Source: Canna indica
Taxonomy: Eukaryota > Streptophyta > Magnoliopsida > Zingiberales > Cannaceae
Length of the DNA: 64,000 nucleotides
Assembly: GCA_034359265.1 (NCBI GenBank)
Contig: CP136896.1
Coordinates: 6,417,501 to 6,481,500, forward strand
Direction of reading: 5' to 3'
A model generated the notes under the pieces. The model saw nothing but the letters and a program-made list of their open reading frames with translations. It was not told the DNA's origin and did not search any database. The position numbers were made by a program, and so were the translations under genes. Shown here in pieces: positions 11,485 through 24,604 of the stretch; positions within the stretch are counted from its first letter, which is position 1, and every line of letters begins with the position of its first letter.

Positions 11485-13512
11485 TTAACTTGTACTTGGA
11501 CTAGCAGCACCAGCTTTGCTTGTTTGAGCTTCCTCGTCTCCCGATGATGAAGTATCGTGTCCTCCCTTATCTTGTAATCTATCTTCAGCATCCAACCAGT
11601 CTTTTAAGCAAATGCATATTTCAACCGTTTCTTCACTCATTCGGCTCTTTTTTTCGTCGATAATTCTATTTCCTGCATTAAAACAAGACTCGGAAGCTAT
11701 TGTAGACACATGAACAGTTAGTATATCACGTGCCATGATGGAAATAATAGGATACATATTTTCTTATTTTTTCCACCATGCTAAAATTTCATTATCATCT
11801 ATTTCTTCAGAATGATTATGATCTAGAAAAAAAGTAATTCATTAAAATTAGTAAATTTAGTTTTTTTTATTCTACGATCAAGTTGAGAATTAATACTATT
11901 TCCACCATCATCTCTTAATCTAGAAGAAGATGTTGTCTTATTTGTAATTGTATCACCAAATTTTGAAGCGTAAAATACAAACATAGAATTCAATAAATTC
12001 AAATTTTTAATTTTTTTTTCTTCAACATTATCTAATTTCATATTGTTATAATAATCATCTAACAACATATTTAAATCATCAATTTTCATTCTAAGATCTA
12101 AACATATTGCTAAACAAAATAAAGTAGGTATATCTGATCAATACTTTTTAAACTTAGATTCCATTAAAAAAATAATTTGTGCAAATAAAGGATGATGTCT
12201 ATATGAAGAAAATACTTCACTAATACGAACTATATGTGAAAGAGTTAAATTACATGTATGATAATAAATACCGAAAAGCTGTTCGGTAGTTTTATTAAAA
12301 AGTTCTAAAATTTGAGTAATATGCCCAGCAACTAACCAATCATTATTATTAATTGGATCACCAGACATATTTTGATTGTAAAATATTGTAAAGATATTTT
12401 GATATCTTATAGTAGACATAAGCATATGATATGTTGAATTCCATCTAGTAATAACAGCACCATTAAATTTTTTAAATGATTTATTAAAAGATTGACATAA
12501 TTTTTTAAATTCTTGTGTTCATGTTTTTAAAGAACGCATATATCTAATAACATCTCTTATTTTTTTCTACATGTATATTTACTTGTTTTAAACCATCTTG
12601 TACACATAAATTAAGAACATGACAAACACAACGAACATGAAATAATTCACCATCTAATACTGATTTAAATAATTGTATAAGGGGAGGAATAACAACATCA
12701 TTATTATTAACATTATCAAAATTAATCAAATTTTTTATCATTTATATTATAGAAAGATGTTACAAATCTAATAGCAGAAAAAAATGGCAACAGAAGTGTG
12801 TGAATATTCAAAAACTTTAAAACTAATTATTGCAAAATAAAATTTTCATCAATCCAACGTGCAGTAACACAAATGTAAGAATTAGTAGTACATTGACTAG
12901 ACCAAACATCAGACGTTAAAAAAATTTTGATTTATTATTTTGGAAATTAGTCATTATATTTTTTCTATATATAAAAAATAATTTTAAAGCATCACTTTTC
13001 ATTATATTTCGAGTAATTTTTTTATATTTTGATTGTAAAGTATTTTGAATCCAACTAGAAAATCTTGGTTGATCAACAAAACTAAAAGGAGATTCACTTT
13101 GAACAATTAATTTTGCAAGTTCTCGACGTTGAAAATCATGATCATACGAAAAAGCTGTTAAACCAGAAGAAAATAAATTAAGAATTTGTTGAGCTTGTGC
13201 AACCTTAGCTAGTGTCATGACCCTTTGCATGACGTAATAAATGACCAGTTCCTCCGGTTGTTGAAGCCGAAAGAATTTTTTGACATTTTTTGACCGGGTT
13301 GTTGTTATGGTGCCATCAGGTTCAATAATTTTCTTAAAATATTCTCAAACCATACTTTTTTTTCTACCTGATGGACATAAATTAATAGATGGACTTATCT
13401 CTATGTTTTGATTTTGTTGAGTGGTATGAGTGGTAGGAGTAGTAGGAGACATTTCTTCTAATATATTTGATCTAGTTTGTGGCGTATAACCTGAAAAATC
13501 TCCATCTGCCAT
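11485..13512 (-). pseudogene. hAT transposase, decayed
   Basis: From ATG at 13512 the - strand gives MADGDFSGYTPQTRSN and a Ser/Thr/Gln-rich N-terminus, then fragments in shifting frames: VMQRVMTLAKVAQAQQ with a middle domain (to 12916), HVRCVCHVLNLCVQDGLK (~12660-12590), NDWLVAGHITQILELFNKTT (~12350), a DUF4413-like block (12089-11823), and the C-terminal dimerisation domain (YPIISIMARDILTVHVST, SCFNAGNRIID, ICLKDWL) ending at 11485. This order is that of plant hAT transposases. Several stops and frameshifts (near 12900, 12740, 12540, 12130, 11760) rule out a working enzyme. Confidence 0.85.
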
Positions 13513-14001
13513 TAGTAAAAATTAAAAATATAAAAAATATAAATATTATACTAATCAATGAAACAAATTGAAGAGATTAAAAAAAATTAACAACAATCTT
13601 GAATCCTTGTCTTCTTGATGAGCTTAAAATGTTGTTGAGAATGATTGCAAATGAACTTAGATTGTTGAGAGTAAGAGTCTAAGAGAGTTGAGAATTGAGA
13701 GTTGAGAATTAAGAATTGACAGAAAGAGAGTTAAGGATTGACAGAAAGAATTGAAGATGAAGATAAAAAAAATAAAGAATGAGACGGGTATTTATTGGAA
13801 ATTTTTTTAAAAAATAATAATGTCTTCGTTAGCCCGAGCCTACGTCTGGCGCACGCCAGGCCTCCCGTGCTCGGCCCACGTGCCATGACTAGCACGGCCC
13901 GCGTGCCCAGAAGGCGAGCCCGACCCGTCTTCTAGGCACAGTCGTGCCGGGTCCGTGCCGCCCATGGGCTGGCCCAGCCTGTTGCCACCTCTAGTTACAA
14001 G

Positions 14002-14937
14002 ATCGGGCTGCTTTAGATGACTAGTTCACTGGTTCAATTGGTCAGATAATTTGTCAAGGATGTGATAATTAAATTTATAGATAATATATCAAAAATTAGG
14101 AAAAAGATATAAAATGATAGCTTAAAATAATTTTAAAAAATTAAACACACACACATGTGTGTATATATATACATACGTGTTCTTGTCTGAAATCGAGGTG
14201 ATGCGGTCCTATGCATCTCCTGGTCGGGTGTGACTCCGACAGGAGACTTACAAAGACACTCCGACTCTCAAGTAAGAATGAATTAATTCCATGTGGGGGT
14301 ATAGAAATTAATTGAAATCGAAAATATATTTGATGTGCGTCGTGTCTGTATATAGTGCGGGATAAGGGATGTCTGGCGATAATACCTCCATGAATCTCGC
14401 GAGGATGTGCCAATCAGAATGGGTCGAGACTACTTCCAGAAATATCAGATACATAAATGACGATTCCCTTGTAATTATAATGAGGACTTGACTTGAGTCT
14501 AGTTCATAAGTGTGGTCGTGTGGGCACTTCTGACTTGATCATGATCTGACCGGACCCAAAATACTAGTCGAGTCCAATATGAAATCAAAAGATATACACT
14601 AAAATTAAGACTAGACGATTATGAAAAATGATAATATTTTCATTAAATATATATATACATATCCTAGGTATGATTAACTCTATGCGACCACGGGACTCGT
14701 ATTTCACTCTGTCTTTTTTTTTTCTATCTCTTTATTAAATGAAGATAGAGAAAGGCACAAGCACCTCGCATAGAAACCACCGAAAACATTTTAGCGCCTC
14801 AAAATTACAACAAAAAATTATTTTAACAACCAAATATTAAAAAGAATAATATAAATGGCGATAGTTGTCGCGCGGTGGCGAACTAGCGATCAAAGATAGC
14901 AGTACGAGGATTTAAGAAATTAAGGATATAAAGTTAT
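14002..14937. other. Intergenic, no gene seen
   Basis: Mixed sequence. The part at 14195-14420 (ggtcgggtgtgactccgac, actctcaagtaagaatg) looks like a decayed dispersed repeat, perhaps from an LTR element, but I see no termini and no domain. Confidence 0.5.
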
Positions 14938-14945
14938 GGTTTGAG

Positions 14946-15137
14946 TAGGGGTGAGAAAAAAAAAACCGGTTTTCCGGTTAACCGAACCGGTTTTTCCGGC
15001 TAACCGAACCGTTTTTTTCGGTTTCGGTTTTTTTTTTGGAAAAATCGGTTTTCGGTTTTGGTTTCGGTCCGAGAGGTAAAAAGTCCACCGGTTTCGATTA
15101 ACCGACCGGTTGGATATAATTTATTAATTTTTAATTA

Positions 15138-15203
<66 letters not shown>

Positions 15204-15641
15204 TTATAAATTATGACAAATTATAGAAAATTACAGAAAATTATAAAAAAATTATAAAAAAATTAAAAAATTTAAAAAATTTAAAAAATATTAAAAAAAT
15301 CAAAAAAATATTTTAAAAAATAAAAATAAAAATATTAGTTTTTGTAGAACATTATCTTGGTTCAATGGTTTCATTTTTTTTTTCTTTTTTCTCAATGAGA
15401 ATTTGCTATTTATTTAAATTTTTCTCCATGATTTGCATTATATTATTATGTTTGTAGGTTAAAAAAATTTATTGATTAATCGAAAATTATCGATTAACCG
15501 AACTGAAAAAACCGAAATCGAAATAGCGGTTAACCGAAGTTAATGGACCGATTTACGGTTAATGATTTTGAAAAACCGAAGTTAATGGACCGGTTTTTTT
15601 TTTTGCTAATGGATCGGTTAATCGGTCCATGCTCACCCCTA
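14946..15641. mobile_element. Non-autonomous hAT element, 696 bp
   Basis: The termini TAGGGGTGAG and, reversed, TAGGGGTGAGCATGG are inverted repeats of hAT type. The flanking 8-bp repeat ggtttgag (14938-14945 and 15642-15649) is perfect. The inside is full of short palindromic gguttaaccg-type motifs (as DNA, ggttaaccg; also ccggtttt) near both ends, with an AT-rich middle that carries a TAA trinucleotide run (~15143-15202). It encodes nothing. Confidence 0.88.
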
Positions 15642-15649
15642 GGTTTGAG

Positions 15650-15776
15650 ACTCAAAAACTCAACCCAATCTAATCACAAAGTGGATCAGATTTTGGTCAA
15701 AAGCATAGACCTGGTCTACTCTTCACCCGCTCATTCATACCTCAACATGTACTCTTCTGAATTGCAGTATGTCTTG

Positions 15777-15815
<39 letters not shown>

Positions 15816-15992
15816 TAGCACAGTTTATGATAATATATTGAAAATTGCCTATATATATTATTTTGGCAATTTGAATCGATTAATCGAATCGAATAGTAAT
15901 TTTGTGATTCGGTTTTGTTTTCGATTAGTAAAATTAAGAAATAAATTTAATACGGTTCGATTTCAGTTACTACCTCACGGTTAACCAATAAA

Positions 15993-16027
<35 letters not shown>

Positions 16028-16503
16028 AAATACGATAGTTCTATCGATCCACATCGATTAGTTTGGTTCAGTTAATATAACCGTCGAATATTCGATGGTT
16101 AATCGATTTCGATATCTTTTAATATTAATTTTTAAAACAAAACGATTTCGATTTTGATTATTTATAAGAAATACGATTAATCGAACTATTTGTTATTCTT
16201 ATAACAAATCACATTGGCGTGTTCCATTAGTTGGTCAAATTAGGCATCTACACTTGAAAGAGTCCTTGCTTTTGCAATGGGTTAAATGGGGAGGCTCTAT
16301 TTTTGTTTGGCATATTAACAAACTTAGATATTCTATTTTTTTTTTTTCCTCCCTCATCGCTAACCATGCATTTAATGTCAGTTTAATTAATTATAGGAGA
16401 TAAAAGAGCAAATGGACAAAATGAATGTGTTGTTTAGCTGGATCTAATCCATCAAGAATGGAATAGCTTTTCTGATGTTTAACTCTCTCTTTTTTCCTGG
16501 TTT
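15650..16503. other. AT-rich repeat remnant with TA microsatellites
   Basis: TA runs lie at about 15779-15812 and 15997-16024. The 15870-16200 stretch repeats gattaatcga/tcgattaatc motifs and cggttaacc, resembling the interior of the element at 14946, so it may be an older relative; no termini are visible. No gene. Confidence 0.5.
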
Positions 16504-16523
16504 TACTATTGAAATAATGGGCA

Positions 16524-16830
16524 TCCGGCGTGCAACGGCCCCACCCATTATAATGGAGCCGTGGCAAAAAAATGTGTTACTGATAATTTAGCAACGGATC
16601 AGCAACGACCGCTCGGGCTGTTGCTAATAATATTAGCAACAACGGCTTTGCCACGAACACGGGGCCGTTGCTGATAATATTATTAGCAATGGCCCGAGAG
16701 GCCGTGGCAAGGTCGTTAGTGAAAGACCGTTGCTAAGTCGTTGTTGTAGGTTATCAGCAACGACTTACGATACACTTTTAGTAACGGCTTTCTCACGGGC
16801 GACCGTGGGAAAGCCGTTGCTGATGATGTA
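16524..16830. repeat. CACTA copy B subterminal repeat array (element 3' side)
   Basis: Degenerate AGCAACGGC/GCCGTTGCT motifs in alternating orientation, the counterpart of the array at 3455-3831, but more worn (e.g. gcaatggcc, gcaacgacc). Confidence 0.85.
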
Positions 16831-17135
16831 GACCTGAAATCGAAAAAAATTTAAAAGTCCAAATTTCCATTAATACATTGATACATTATCTGATACATAA
16901 CTCACACACCCATACACCCATACATACATCCATTCACACATCACAAATATACTCAGATATACATCAAAATAATTATACTTATATTTATAATTATACACAA
17001 TCGTATAAAAACTATCAAATTCAAAATTGAAGTATCAATATCCAAACAAAACAAATTAATCAAGTATAGTATCTAAGTAACAAATTCAATATATATAAAA
17101 AATAATAAATCTCACCAAGACGATGGAGGATAGTC

Positions 17136-18627
17136 TCAATCATATGGCGGGGTCTGGAGTGCTTGGGGGTACACCGGCATGGACTGACTCGAGGACGATG
17201 GATTGATGTCTGCTCCGGGATAACCTGACATGTTGCGTAGCATAGCATGCATCTCCTCCATCATCTGACTCTGACGCTCCATCATCTCAGTCTGATGCGC
17301 GATCGTCTCCACTAGTGTCCTTATCCTGCTACTCTGATCATAACTGGACCTGGAGGTGGACGGCCGCTCACCAGCGACCGGAGGGGTCGGTGCCCCAAGT
17401 GGGTCTAGCACGGCTCGCGCATGACCACTATCTGCAAAGCCATATACGCGGCTGTGGTCCCATCCACCTACAGTCTCGACCTACGCTCCCGCGTCAAAGT
17501 CCTCGGGGGTGCCCCCGCGCTGCACCACTGTCTGAGTGTAGGTCTCCTACTCGAGTTTGATTTTTTGTTACATATTTTTCTTAAAACTTAAATTATAAAT
17601 AAATAATAAATAATTTAAACAAATATACTTACCATAATATATGCAGCGCGGTTGTCAATATACTCCCATGTCCCATGTACTCGGCGGTGAGTCCACTCAA
17701 ACACTGCCATCGGGGAGGGTCGCTGGACAGTCCCGTCATCCAACATCGTCGTCTATATTTACAAAACAAATACATTAATTAGTACACAGAGTAACAAATA
17801 AAATATATAATTAAAAGTAAGGTATACTTACCATACGGTTCACGTGCACTTCAAATGCAATAGAGCCGCCAGTGTGACGCGCTGCTCCCCCCGACATGCG
17901 GTTTCTAGCTGCAGTCCTAGAAATCTCTTGCCATTGATCCGTCGACCATATTGCCACGAGCTGGCCCCATATATTCGGAGTAATCCAATCGGAGATGTAT
18001 CCTCGAGTCTCTGCGATGTTAGTGGTCCTAGCTCGGGCCATCGCCTGAGACCGGGCCTGCCCCAACTGCCCATTGTACCTCGCCCGGGAAATAGCCTCCC
18101 AGACAGCGTAAATGAAGGACCTCTGGTCCTCAGCCCATGTATAGCGAGCCTGCAAAATAATAATATCAGTACCAATATTAATCTATCATGCATGTATAAA
18201 AAATATAATTAATACGTGCCTCAAACTCGCGCCATAGCATATCGACGTGCTCACTGGGCACGTAAGACCACGTGGGCCATGCCCCGTGCTTGTATTGTCG
18301 TATGGTAGAAGATATGCTCCTTGGAACTTCTTCTTGCTCGAACCTGCACCACAAAAATAAAATTTAATATTATATTATGATATAATAAATTTGTAATGAT
18401 TTATAATTCATGATATATTACTGCCCCCCAATCACGCTAATGAATCTACATGACTTTGCGATTGGTGGAGGCTGCCACCTGTTCGACCCGCGTGGCTGCC
18501 TGCGTCTGGATGTACTAGCCTCGGTAGGAGGATCAATAATAGGAGAATCAACAGCATGAGTAAGTTCCGAAGTCTCACCGATCGGAGACTCCGGAGCTCT
18601 CCTACGACGATAACCATGACCAAACAT
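17136..18627 (-). pseudogene. CACTA copy B second gene (Transposase_24/TNPA-like), nonsense mutation
   Basis: Exons on the - strand: 18627-18422, 18343-18220, 18149-17832, 17752-17633, 17546-17136, by homology with copy A. The start MFGHGYRRRR is intact, unlike copy A. Exon 5 has a TAG where copy A has TGG (in the DFDAASWVEA region, near 17480) and ends early at TGA 17136-17138. The donor of intron 2 is again GC (GAG|GCACGT). A full-length protein cannot be made. Confidence 0.8.
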
Positions 18628-18702
18628 ATCTGTCGAATATACATATAATTAGATTATTATATATATAGTATAGATATATTTAATATAAAATATACTTTAT
18701 AA

Positions 18703-21700
18703 TTATTCCTCATCATCTGAGTAATAGTCTTCGAATTCTTCCTCTTCTTCATCTCCAGCTTCCTCAATTTCATGATCGTCATAATCAGCATATTCAACTT
18801 CTAATTGAATTGACGTTGTGTCTGCATCCTCGAGTATTGGAATAATACGATCTACAGCAGGAGGATCATCTTCTTGATAGAAACCATTTGTCACATCAGG
18901 TATCGGCTCATTTTCTCCTGCTATCAGATCAATTTTTCCTCTACCTTTAGTCTTACATACTACACGTCAATCTGCTCTATCTTTATTTCGAGTGGATACT
19001 TTGTGTAATATACTTGTTCGGCTTGTGATGCCAATATAAAAGGCTCATTTGTTGCCAATTTGGGTTTGTAATTAACCTCAACAAGCTTGTATTTTGGATG
19101 AACTTTTATGCTCCTTTCTGTTGTATCGAACCAATGACATCTAAATAGGATCACTGATTTCAAGCCGAAGTAGTGCAACTCTATCATTTCTTCCATCAGT
19201 CCATAAAAATCCATATCACATTCAACATAGGTTGTCCCTTTTCACACAGACTCCGGCATTCATCGTCTTCTTTCTAAATGGATATTCAACCGTGTGAAAT
19301 TTGTACACATTAACAAAATATACGCTATAACACGACTCTAGTCACGATGGTCCACTACAAACTCAAATATTCTTTCATCTATTTCAGCTTTGTGATCTTT
19401 GTTGTAAACCTGAATCCAAGTAGGGAAATCACGATTCCGTAATCTCTTCAATTCTTGATCATTGTGAATATAGTATTTTTGCACCATCTCAATGTCAAAT
19501 ATTTCAATGAATTGTTCAATCTCTGGACAATTGATCGAGTAATACGTACAAGTGTGTCAAATGATACTCTTCGTCGCTTAAGTGTCGAGATGGATAAGAA
19601 CCAAAAGCACGACCAGAGTGATAAAATATATTTAAATGTCCATCTGAATGTCGAACTCCCCCGTCGTCGTTACGTGGAAGACGATCAAATCTTGTTTGCA
19701 CTGTCGATTCAAAGTAAAATGAGCAGAATATTGAAATTTCTTGGATGATATATGATTCAGATATTGATCCTTCAACAGCTGCGGTATTCTTTACTTTTTT
19801 CTTCAGACGATTCATGTATCTTTTAAAAAAGTACATCCACCGATATTGAACAGGGCCACCAACTCGTGTCTCGTATGCCAAGTGTATCGATAGATGCTCC
19901 ATCGAGTCAAAAAAGGCAGGAGGGAAAAACTGCTCCATCTTGCATATAATTTCAACAATATTACTTTCAAGTGTTGACATATCTTCGACTCGAAGGACAT
20001 TTGCACAAATGTTTCTAAAAAATATACTTAATTCAGTCAACGGGCCCCAAATATTATCAGGTAAAAGATCTCGGAATAGGATCGGAAACAATCTCTGCAT
20101 GAATACATGACAATCATGGCTCTTCATCCCTGATATTTTGCAATCATCGACGTTCACACATCGAGATAAGTTTGAGGCATATCCATCGGATAATCTGAGT
20201 TCTTTTATCCATTGACAAACATATTTGATATGTTGTTTATTTAACACATACAGGGCCTTCGGCTTCAGATATCGTCTGTTGACCTCTTGTAACTCCAACT
20301 CCGGCCTCTTATAAAATATTTTCAGATCATGTCGGGCTTTGACATTATCTTTAGTTTTTTCGGAAACATCCATCAAAGTGTTGAAAATATTATCAAACAT
20401 ATTTTTTTCAATGTGCATGACATCCAAATTATGTCGAATCAGTAATGAACTCCAATAGGGCAATTCCCAAAAGATACTTTTTTTCACCCAATTATGTGTT
20501 TGACCAAAGCCTAACACTTTTTCATTCCGACCAAATATTATCTCTGGAAGTGTTGAAACACGTGCTAACATTTGTTCACCAGACAACATCGGTGGTGGCT
20601 GATCTCTTTCGACTCTGCCCTTAGTAAATTTACGATTCCTTCGATACTGATGGTTAGCCGGTAGGAATCGACGATGACAATCAAAGAGTGAGATTTTCCG
20701 TCCGTTCTGAAGACTGAATAATTTAGAGTGTTCCATACAATACGGACAAGAGAGTCGGCCATGAGTGCTCCAACCAGACAACATATCGTATGCCGAGAAA
20801 TCATTGATTGTCCACAAGACCGCGGCCTTTAAATTGAAGTTTTGCTTCCGATGACAATCATAAGTGACAGCTCCCTCAGTCCATAATATTTTCAATTCAT
20901 CTACCAAGGGTCTGAGAAACACGTCAATTTCTTTTCGTGGACCCTTAGGACCCGGAATAATCATCGAAAGATAAATAAATTCTCCTTTCATACACATTGA
21001 CGGTGGCAAATTATAAACTATCAGCAGCACTAGCCGGCCAAACTGAATAAGGAGTTGCAGAATGTCCAAACGGATTAAAACCATCTGTGCACAATCTCAA
21101 TCTGATATTTCTAGTATCCCTAGCAAATGAAGGATTACTGTATCCAAATGTTCCCATGCTTCACTGTCATTACTGTATAATCACGACTTCTTGCATGCCA
21201 ACTCATGTAGGGGGCCGTCTTCTCCGACATGAATAATCTTTGAAGCCTCGGTGTTAGTAGAAAATTCCGAAGCACCTTAAACGGGATATTTTTCTGTCGG
21301 ACGAATTTTTTCTCCTTGTAACGAGGATGTTGACATACATGACATTTATCCAACTGCACATTTTATTTATAATATAAAATGCAATTATTTTGGCACGCGT
21401 GTATTTTTTCGTACCCAAGCCCTAATTTTCTCATCAACTTTTTAGTCTTATAAAAAGTTGGCTCAAACTTGTTATCAGCGGGCAACATTCCATTAATCAA
21501 TCTTGCAATTCGATCATACGCAACCCCGCTGATATTACAATCGGCCTTGATGTTTAGGAGTTGCGTCATTGCCGAAAACCTAGTGTATTTAGGATAATTC
21601 TCATACAAAGGTTCATCGGCAGCTTTCAACATCTCGTAAAATTCTGCAGCTTCTTTATTCGACAATTCAATCTCTATCACAGTTTGTACTTCTATGATAT

Positions 21701-21971
21701 CAACACTTGTAGTATCTGGTGGCACTGACGTCTCAGTAACTAGCCGATCGACATTATCATTCAGGTAGAATTGACCCTCGCGACTATCAAGTATAATAGT
21801 TCTATAGGGATTAGATGGACTGGATGAAGAAACACCAGCAGAGGAAGATTCATCATGTGTCTGAACAACATGATTGCTCGACGTCCCGACTTCACGTGAC
21901 TCCCCGAACGAACAATTCAAGGATTGTACGTCGTATAAAAGATCATCTACTTCTTTTACACGAACATACAA
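18703..21971 (-). pseudogene. CACTA copy B TNP2-type transposase, N-terminal deletion and frameshifts
   Basis: Reading leftward from 21971: an acidic Ser/Thr-rich segment; LPADNKFEPTFYKTKKL and GLGYEKIHACQNNCILYYK; CHVCQHPRYKEKK with KVLRNFLLTPRLQRLFMS; the Transposase_21 core (VYNLPPSMCMKGEFIYLS, IIPGPKGPRKEIDVF, LSGWSTHGRLSCPYC, NLDVMHIEKNMFDNI); DUF4218 (GMKSHDCHVFMQRLFP); DUF4216 (ELHYFGLKSVILFRCHWFD); and the acidic tail ending at 18703. Frame breaks lie near 21150 and 21070, at ~19535 (four extra bases after YVLL compared with copy A) and at ~18966. The transposase-associated domain found in copy C (RSWMYRRLDRGALTNEF) is missing: leader sequence runs straight into the GESREVGTS segment, as by deletion. 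Confidence 0.85.
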
Positions 21972-22069
21972 CCCCCGAACGAATCTAAGGTTTTGTTAAA
22001 TCATATCTGACTCATCGATGTGTACGTGAAATGTATCAACTCGTCGGATGGATGATTATTTTCTAAATG

Positions 22070-22240
22070 TTTCGAGTCAGTTCGAGTCCATAGTGGACAA
22101 TTCTAACACGAGTCCAAATTGGACGATTCCGGTGGGACTTCGAAATGGACGATTTCGGCGCGAGTCCGAAGTGGACAATTTCGACGCAAGTACGAAGTGG
22201 ACAATTCCGGCGCGAGTCCACTAAGGACTACTCCGGACTA
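22070..22240. repeat. 26-bp minisatellite in the CACTA copy B leader
   Basis: About six degenerate tandem units of 26 bp, on the pattern gagtccgaagtggacaattc plus cggcgc, sit between the element's 5' end and its first coding exon. Copy C has the same type of array at 60766-60972. Confidence 0.85.
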
Positions 22241-22479
22241 ATTAATATTTTAACTAATTAATTAATATTAATCTACAATATTTTAACTAATTTAAATAAT
22301 TAACCTACCATTATTAATCTTAAACATAATATTAATCTAACTAAATTAATCTAAACTCTAACAATTAATCTAAATCATAACAATTAATCTAAACCCTAAA
22401 AGTTCATCAAACAAATTAAACAATTAATTAAATAATTAATTAAAAATTAAAAAATTAAATAAAAAAAAAATATTATTGC

Positions 22480-22803
22480 ATTTCCGGTGCCGGAGTCCGC
22501 CGGCGTCCAGTGTCCGGACACTGTATAATCTTCCGACCGTGGCCACCGGTTGTCAACCGCTGGTTGAAACCCTATTTTAAGGGTTTCGGCCGGATCTACC
22601 TAGAACGAATGGGGAGGTGGTCGGGAGGCGGCGAGGAATACTTGGAATAGACCCGGAGGCGGCAGTCGAAATCGGTGGTCGAGGATGGGGCGGTGGCATC
22701 GGCGGCGGCAGCAGGATTCGGCGACGTCCGAAGATCTCACAGGCGGCGTCACAGGCAACGACAGAGGAAGAAGGAGGAGGAAGGGACGGGTGCCCTATAT
22801 AAA
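22480..22803 (-). promoter_or_regulatory. CACTA copy B promoter and GC-rich leader
   Basis: On the - strand TTTATATAGG (22794-22803) lies just inside the subterminal array and is followed by ~300 bp of GC-rich sequence. The same TATA motif and a GC-rich leader occur in copy C at 60304. En/Spm has a comparable GC-rich region downstream of its promoter. The call rests on position and motif only. Confidence 0.55.
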
Positions 22804-22805
22804 CT

Positions 22806-23016
22806 TATCAGCAACGGCTCACTTAGCCGTTAGAAAGTCGTTGCTGATAAGTTAATCATCAGCAATGGCTCATGTGTCCGTTAGAAAGTCGTTGCTAAGG
22901 TAATTAATATCTGCAATGGCTCACGTGTCCGTTAGAACATCGTTGCAGATACTGCATATCTGCAACAGCTTGAGCAGCCGTTGTTGATAGCCGTTGCTGA
23001 AGAACCAATTTCTAGT
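22806..23016. repeat. CACTA copy B subterminal repeat array (element 5' side) up to the retrotransposon
   Basis: AGCAACGGC-type motifs (several as gcaatggc) alternate with tccgttagaaagtcgttgct units, ending in gccgttgctgaagaaccaat and ttctagt. The last five bases (ctagt) are also the target duplication of the inserted LTR element. Confidence 0.85.
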
Positions 23017-24602
23017 TCTTGGCTTTAGGTTTTCAACCATGGTCTTAATCTCTTAATCTCAGTTTTGATGATAACAAACATGGAACTAATATTTTGTCGA
23101 GAAATCTTTCAGGTTCCATATCAATTAGCGTTCGATGTCCTCGATCGGATAAATCAGAAGAAATTAAAAAATCAGAAGGACATTGATCGTCGCGCTCGGG
23201 TTCGTCGCGGGAATTTCTCGAAGATCGACGTGTACACCAAAGACGTCTTGGACGAGTCCAAAGATCACATGAAAAGCTCTCCAAGTTGATGCTCATTGAA
23301 AGCCGGAACCCGAAAACCAAGCGCGTAAGAAAAAGGCTGAAGAAACCAAATTCAACCTAGGTTCGGTCGATCGGGCCGTCAATCGAATAGGGTAAGAAAT
23401 AGACAGTAGCCAATTCGGTCGACTAGTCGATCGACCGAACACTGCCAAAAACTGGCAGTGGCTACTTCGATCGACCGGCAGAGGCCTAATATGAGCAGAA
23501 TGCTCATCGATCGACCAATCGATCGAGCGAATTGAGGATTGTGCGATCGCAATCCTTCTTCCCTCACGTCGGACGACCGATCGGTCGACCGAACCGAGGA
23601 TAGCCGAAGACGCAACTCGTGTCGATCGATTGAATGTGGGATTGAGCGATTTGCGTCTGGGCGGTCAACCCATCGATCGACCGCACACAGAGAGGAAGCG
23701 GCGGTCGCTTTGAGCGGTCGATCAATCGGTCGACTAACCCATCGATTGGGCGTCTGCAACGAATAGTTTTCTATCCGTTGAGCTGTCATTTTTTCATGAG
23801 GGTATAAATATACCTCATCTACTCCTTTTAATACTCGTCCTTGACTTCTACAGACTTTATTGAGCAATTAAAAGGTGGTTTTTAAGCCTTCCAAAGATCG
23901 ATTGCAGCGCTCTCTGGTCTTTCGTCGAGTTCTTCTTCAAGCGCCAACTGCTCCTCAACTCGGCTTCGACTCAAAGCACATTTACTGGCGAGTTGGAGGC
24001 TACAAGGCTTGGAAAAGAGTAGATAATTTTGGTTTACTCTCTAAGCTCTTTTCACTGTAATTTTTGTTATTATTTGAACACTGTTTAATTTGGGTTTGTG
24101 CGTTTGAAGACCTAGGATTGTTAGGTCTTGAAATTGGGCGATAGCCTTGGTGTTTGAGGTTTAAATCCACCGGTGTAATTAAATATAGTTTTACTAGGAT
24201 TAAGTGGAGTTGTCCCTTAGGGTTGAGGTGGAAGAGTGCTCTCGATAAGAAGGTGGAGACTTCCGGGTGTGGAAGTATCTTAGGTCAAGAGTGAGACTCT
24301 TCGAGTCAAAGTCCTTTGTGTAAGGGAAACCGATTTAATCTAGTTAAACTAGTTTGAAAATCCTAAGCGGTGTGCTTAGGTGGTGGAGTAGGCATTGGGG
24401 CCGAACCACTATAAACTACTATGTTAGCATTGTTATTTATTGTTGCTTGTGCTTAAATATTTATATCGCTTCCGCATCAAATCATTCAATCATAAATTGC
24501 CCAAACGATTTGAGAAACGACTAAAATTAAATTTAGGCTAATTAATTTAGTTAACACACTATTCACCCACCCCCCCCCTCCAGTGTTGCCATTTCGCCTA
24601 CA
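23017..24602 (+). repeat. 5' LTR of the GAG-only retrotransposon
   Basis: Starts tcttggctttagg (the 3' LTR has tgttggctttagg, so the usual TG is mutated) and ends cgcctaca. A TATA box TATAAATA lies at 23803-23810. The preceding ~400 bp is packed with cgatcg/gtcgac palindromes. A C run at 24569-24578 near the 3' end is longer than in the 3' LTR. Indels against the 3' LTR, such as an extra ~40 bp near 23665-23705, show clear divergence, so insertion is not recent. Confidence 0.9.
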
Positions 24603-24604
24603 TT

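Larger units (their letters stand above)
10742..13993 (-). mobile_element. hAT DNA transposon, 3.25 kb, inactive
   Basis: The ends are inverted repeats: TAGAGGTGGCAACGGGC on the left and, reversed, TAGAGGTGGCAACAGGC on the right. The flanks gttataaa (10734-10741) and gttacaag (13994-14001) form an 8-bp target duplication with two mismatches, the length expected for hAT. Both ends are GC-rich (ggcccggcccg-type) around an AT-rich body. The body holds a decayed transposase on the - strand and a nested MITE. Confidence 0.9.

Noticed and set aside
14141..14413. Small protein gene on the - strand
   Set aside because: No recognised domain, no codon bias, in repeat-like DNA.
23379..23867. Arg/Ser-rich protein on the - strand in the LTR
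   Set aside because: Comes from the cgatcg/gtcgac repeats; not kept as a frame between the two LTRs.
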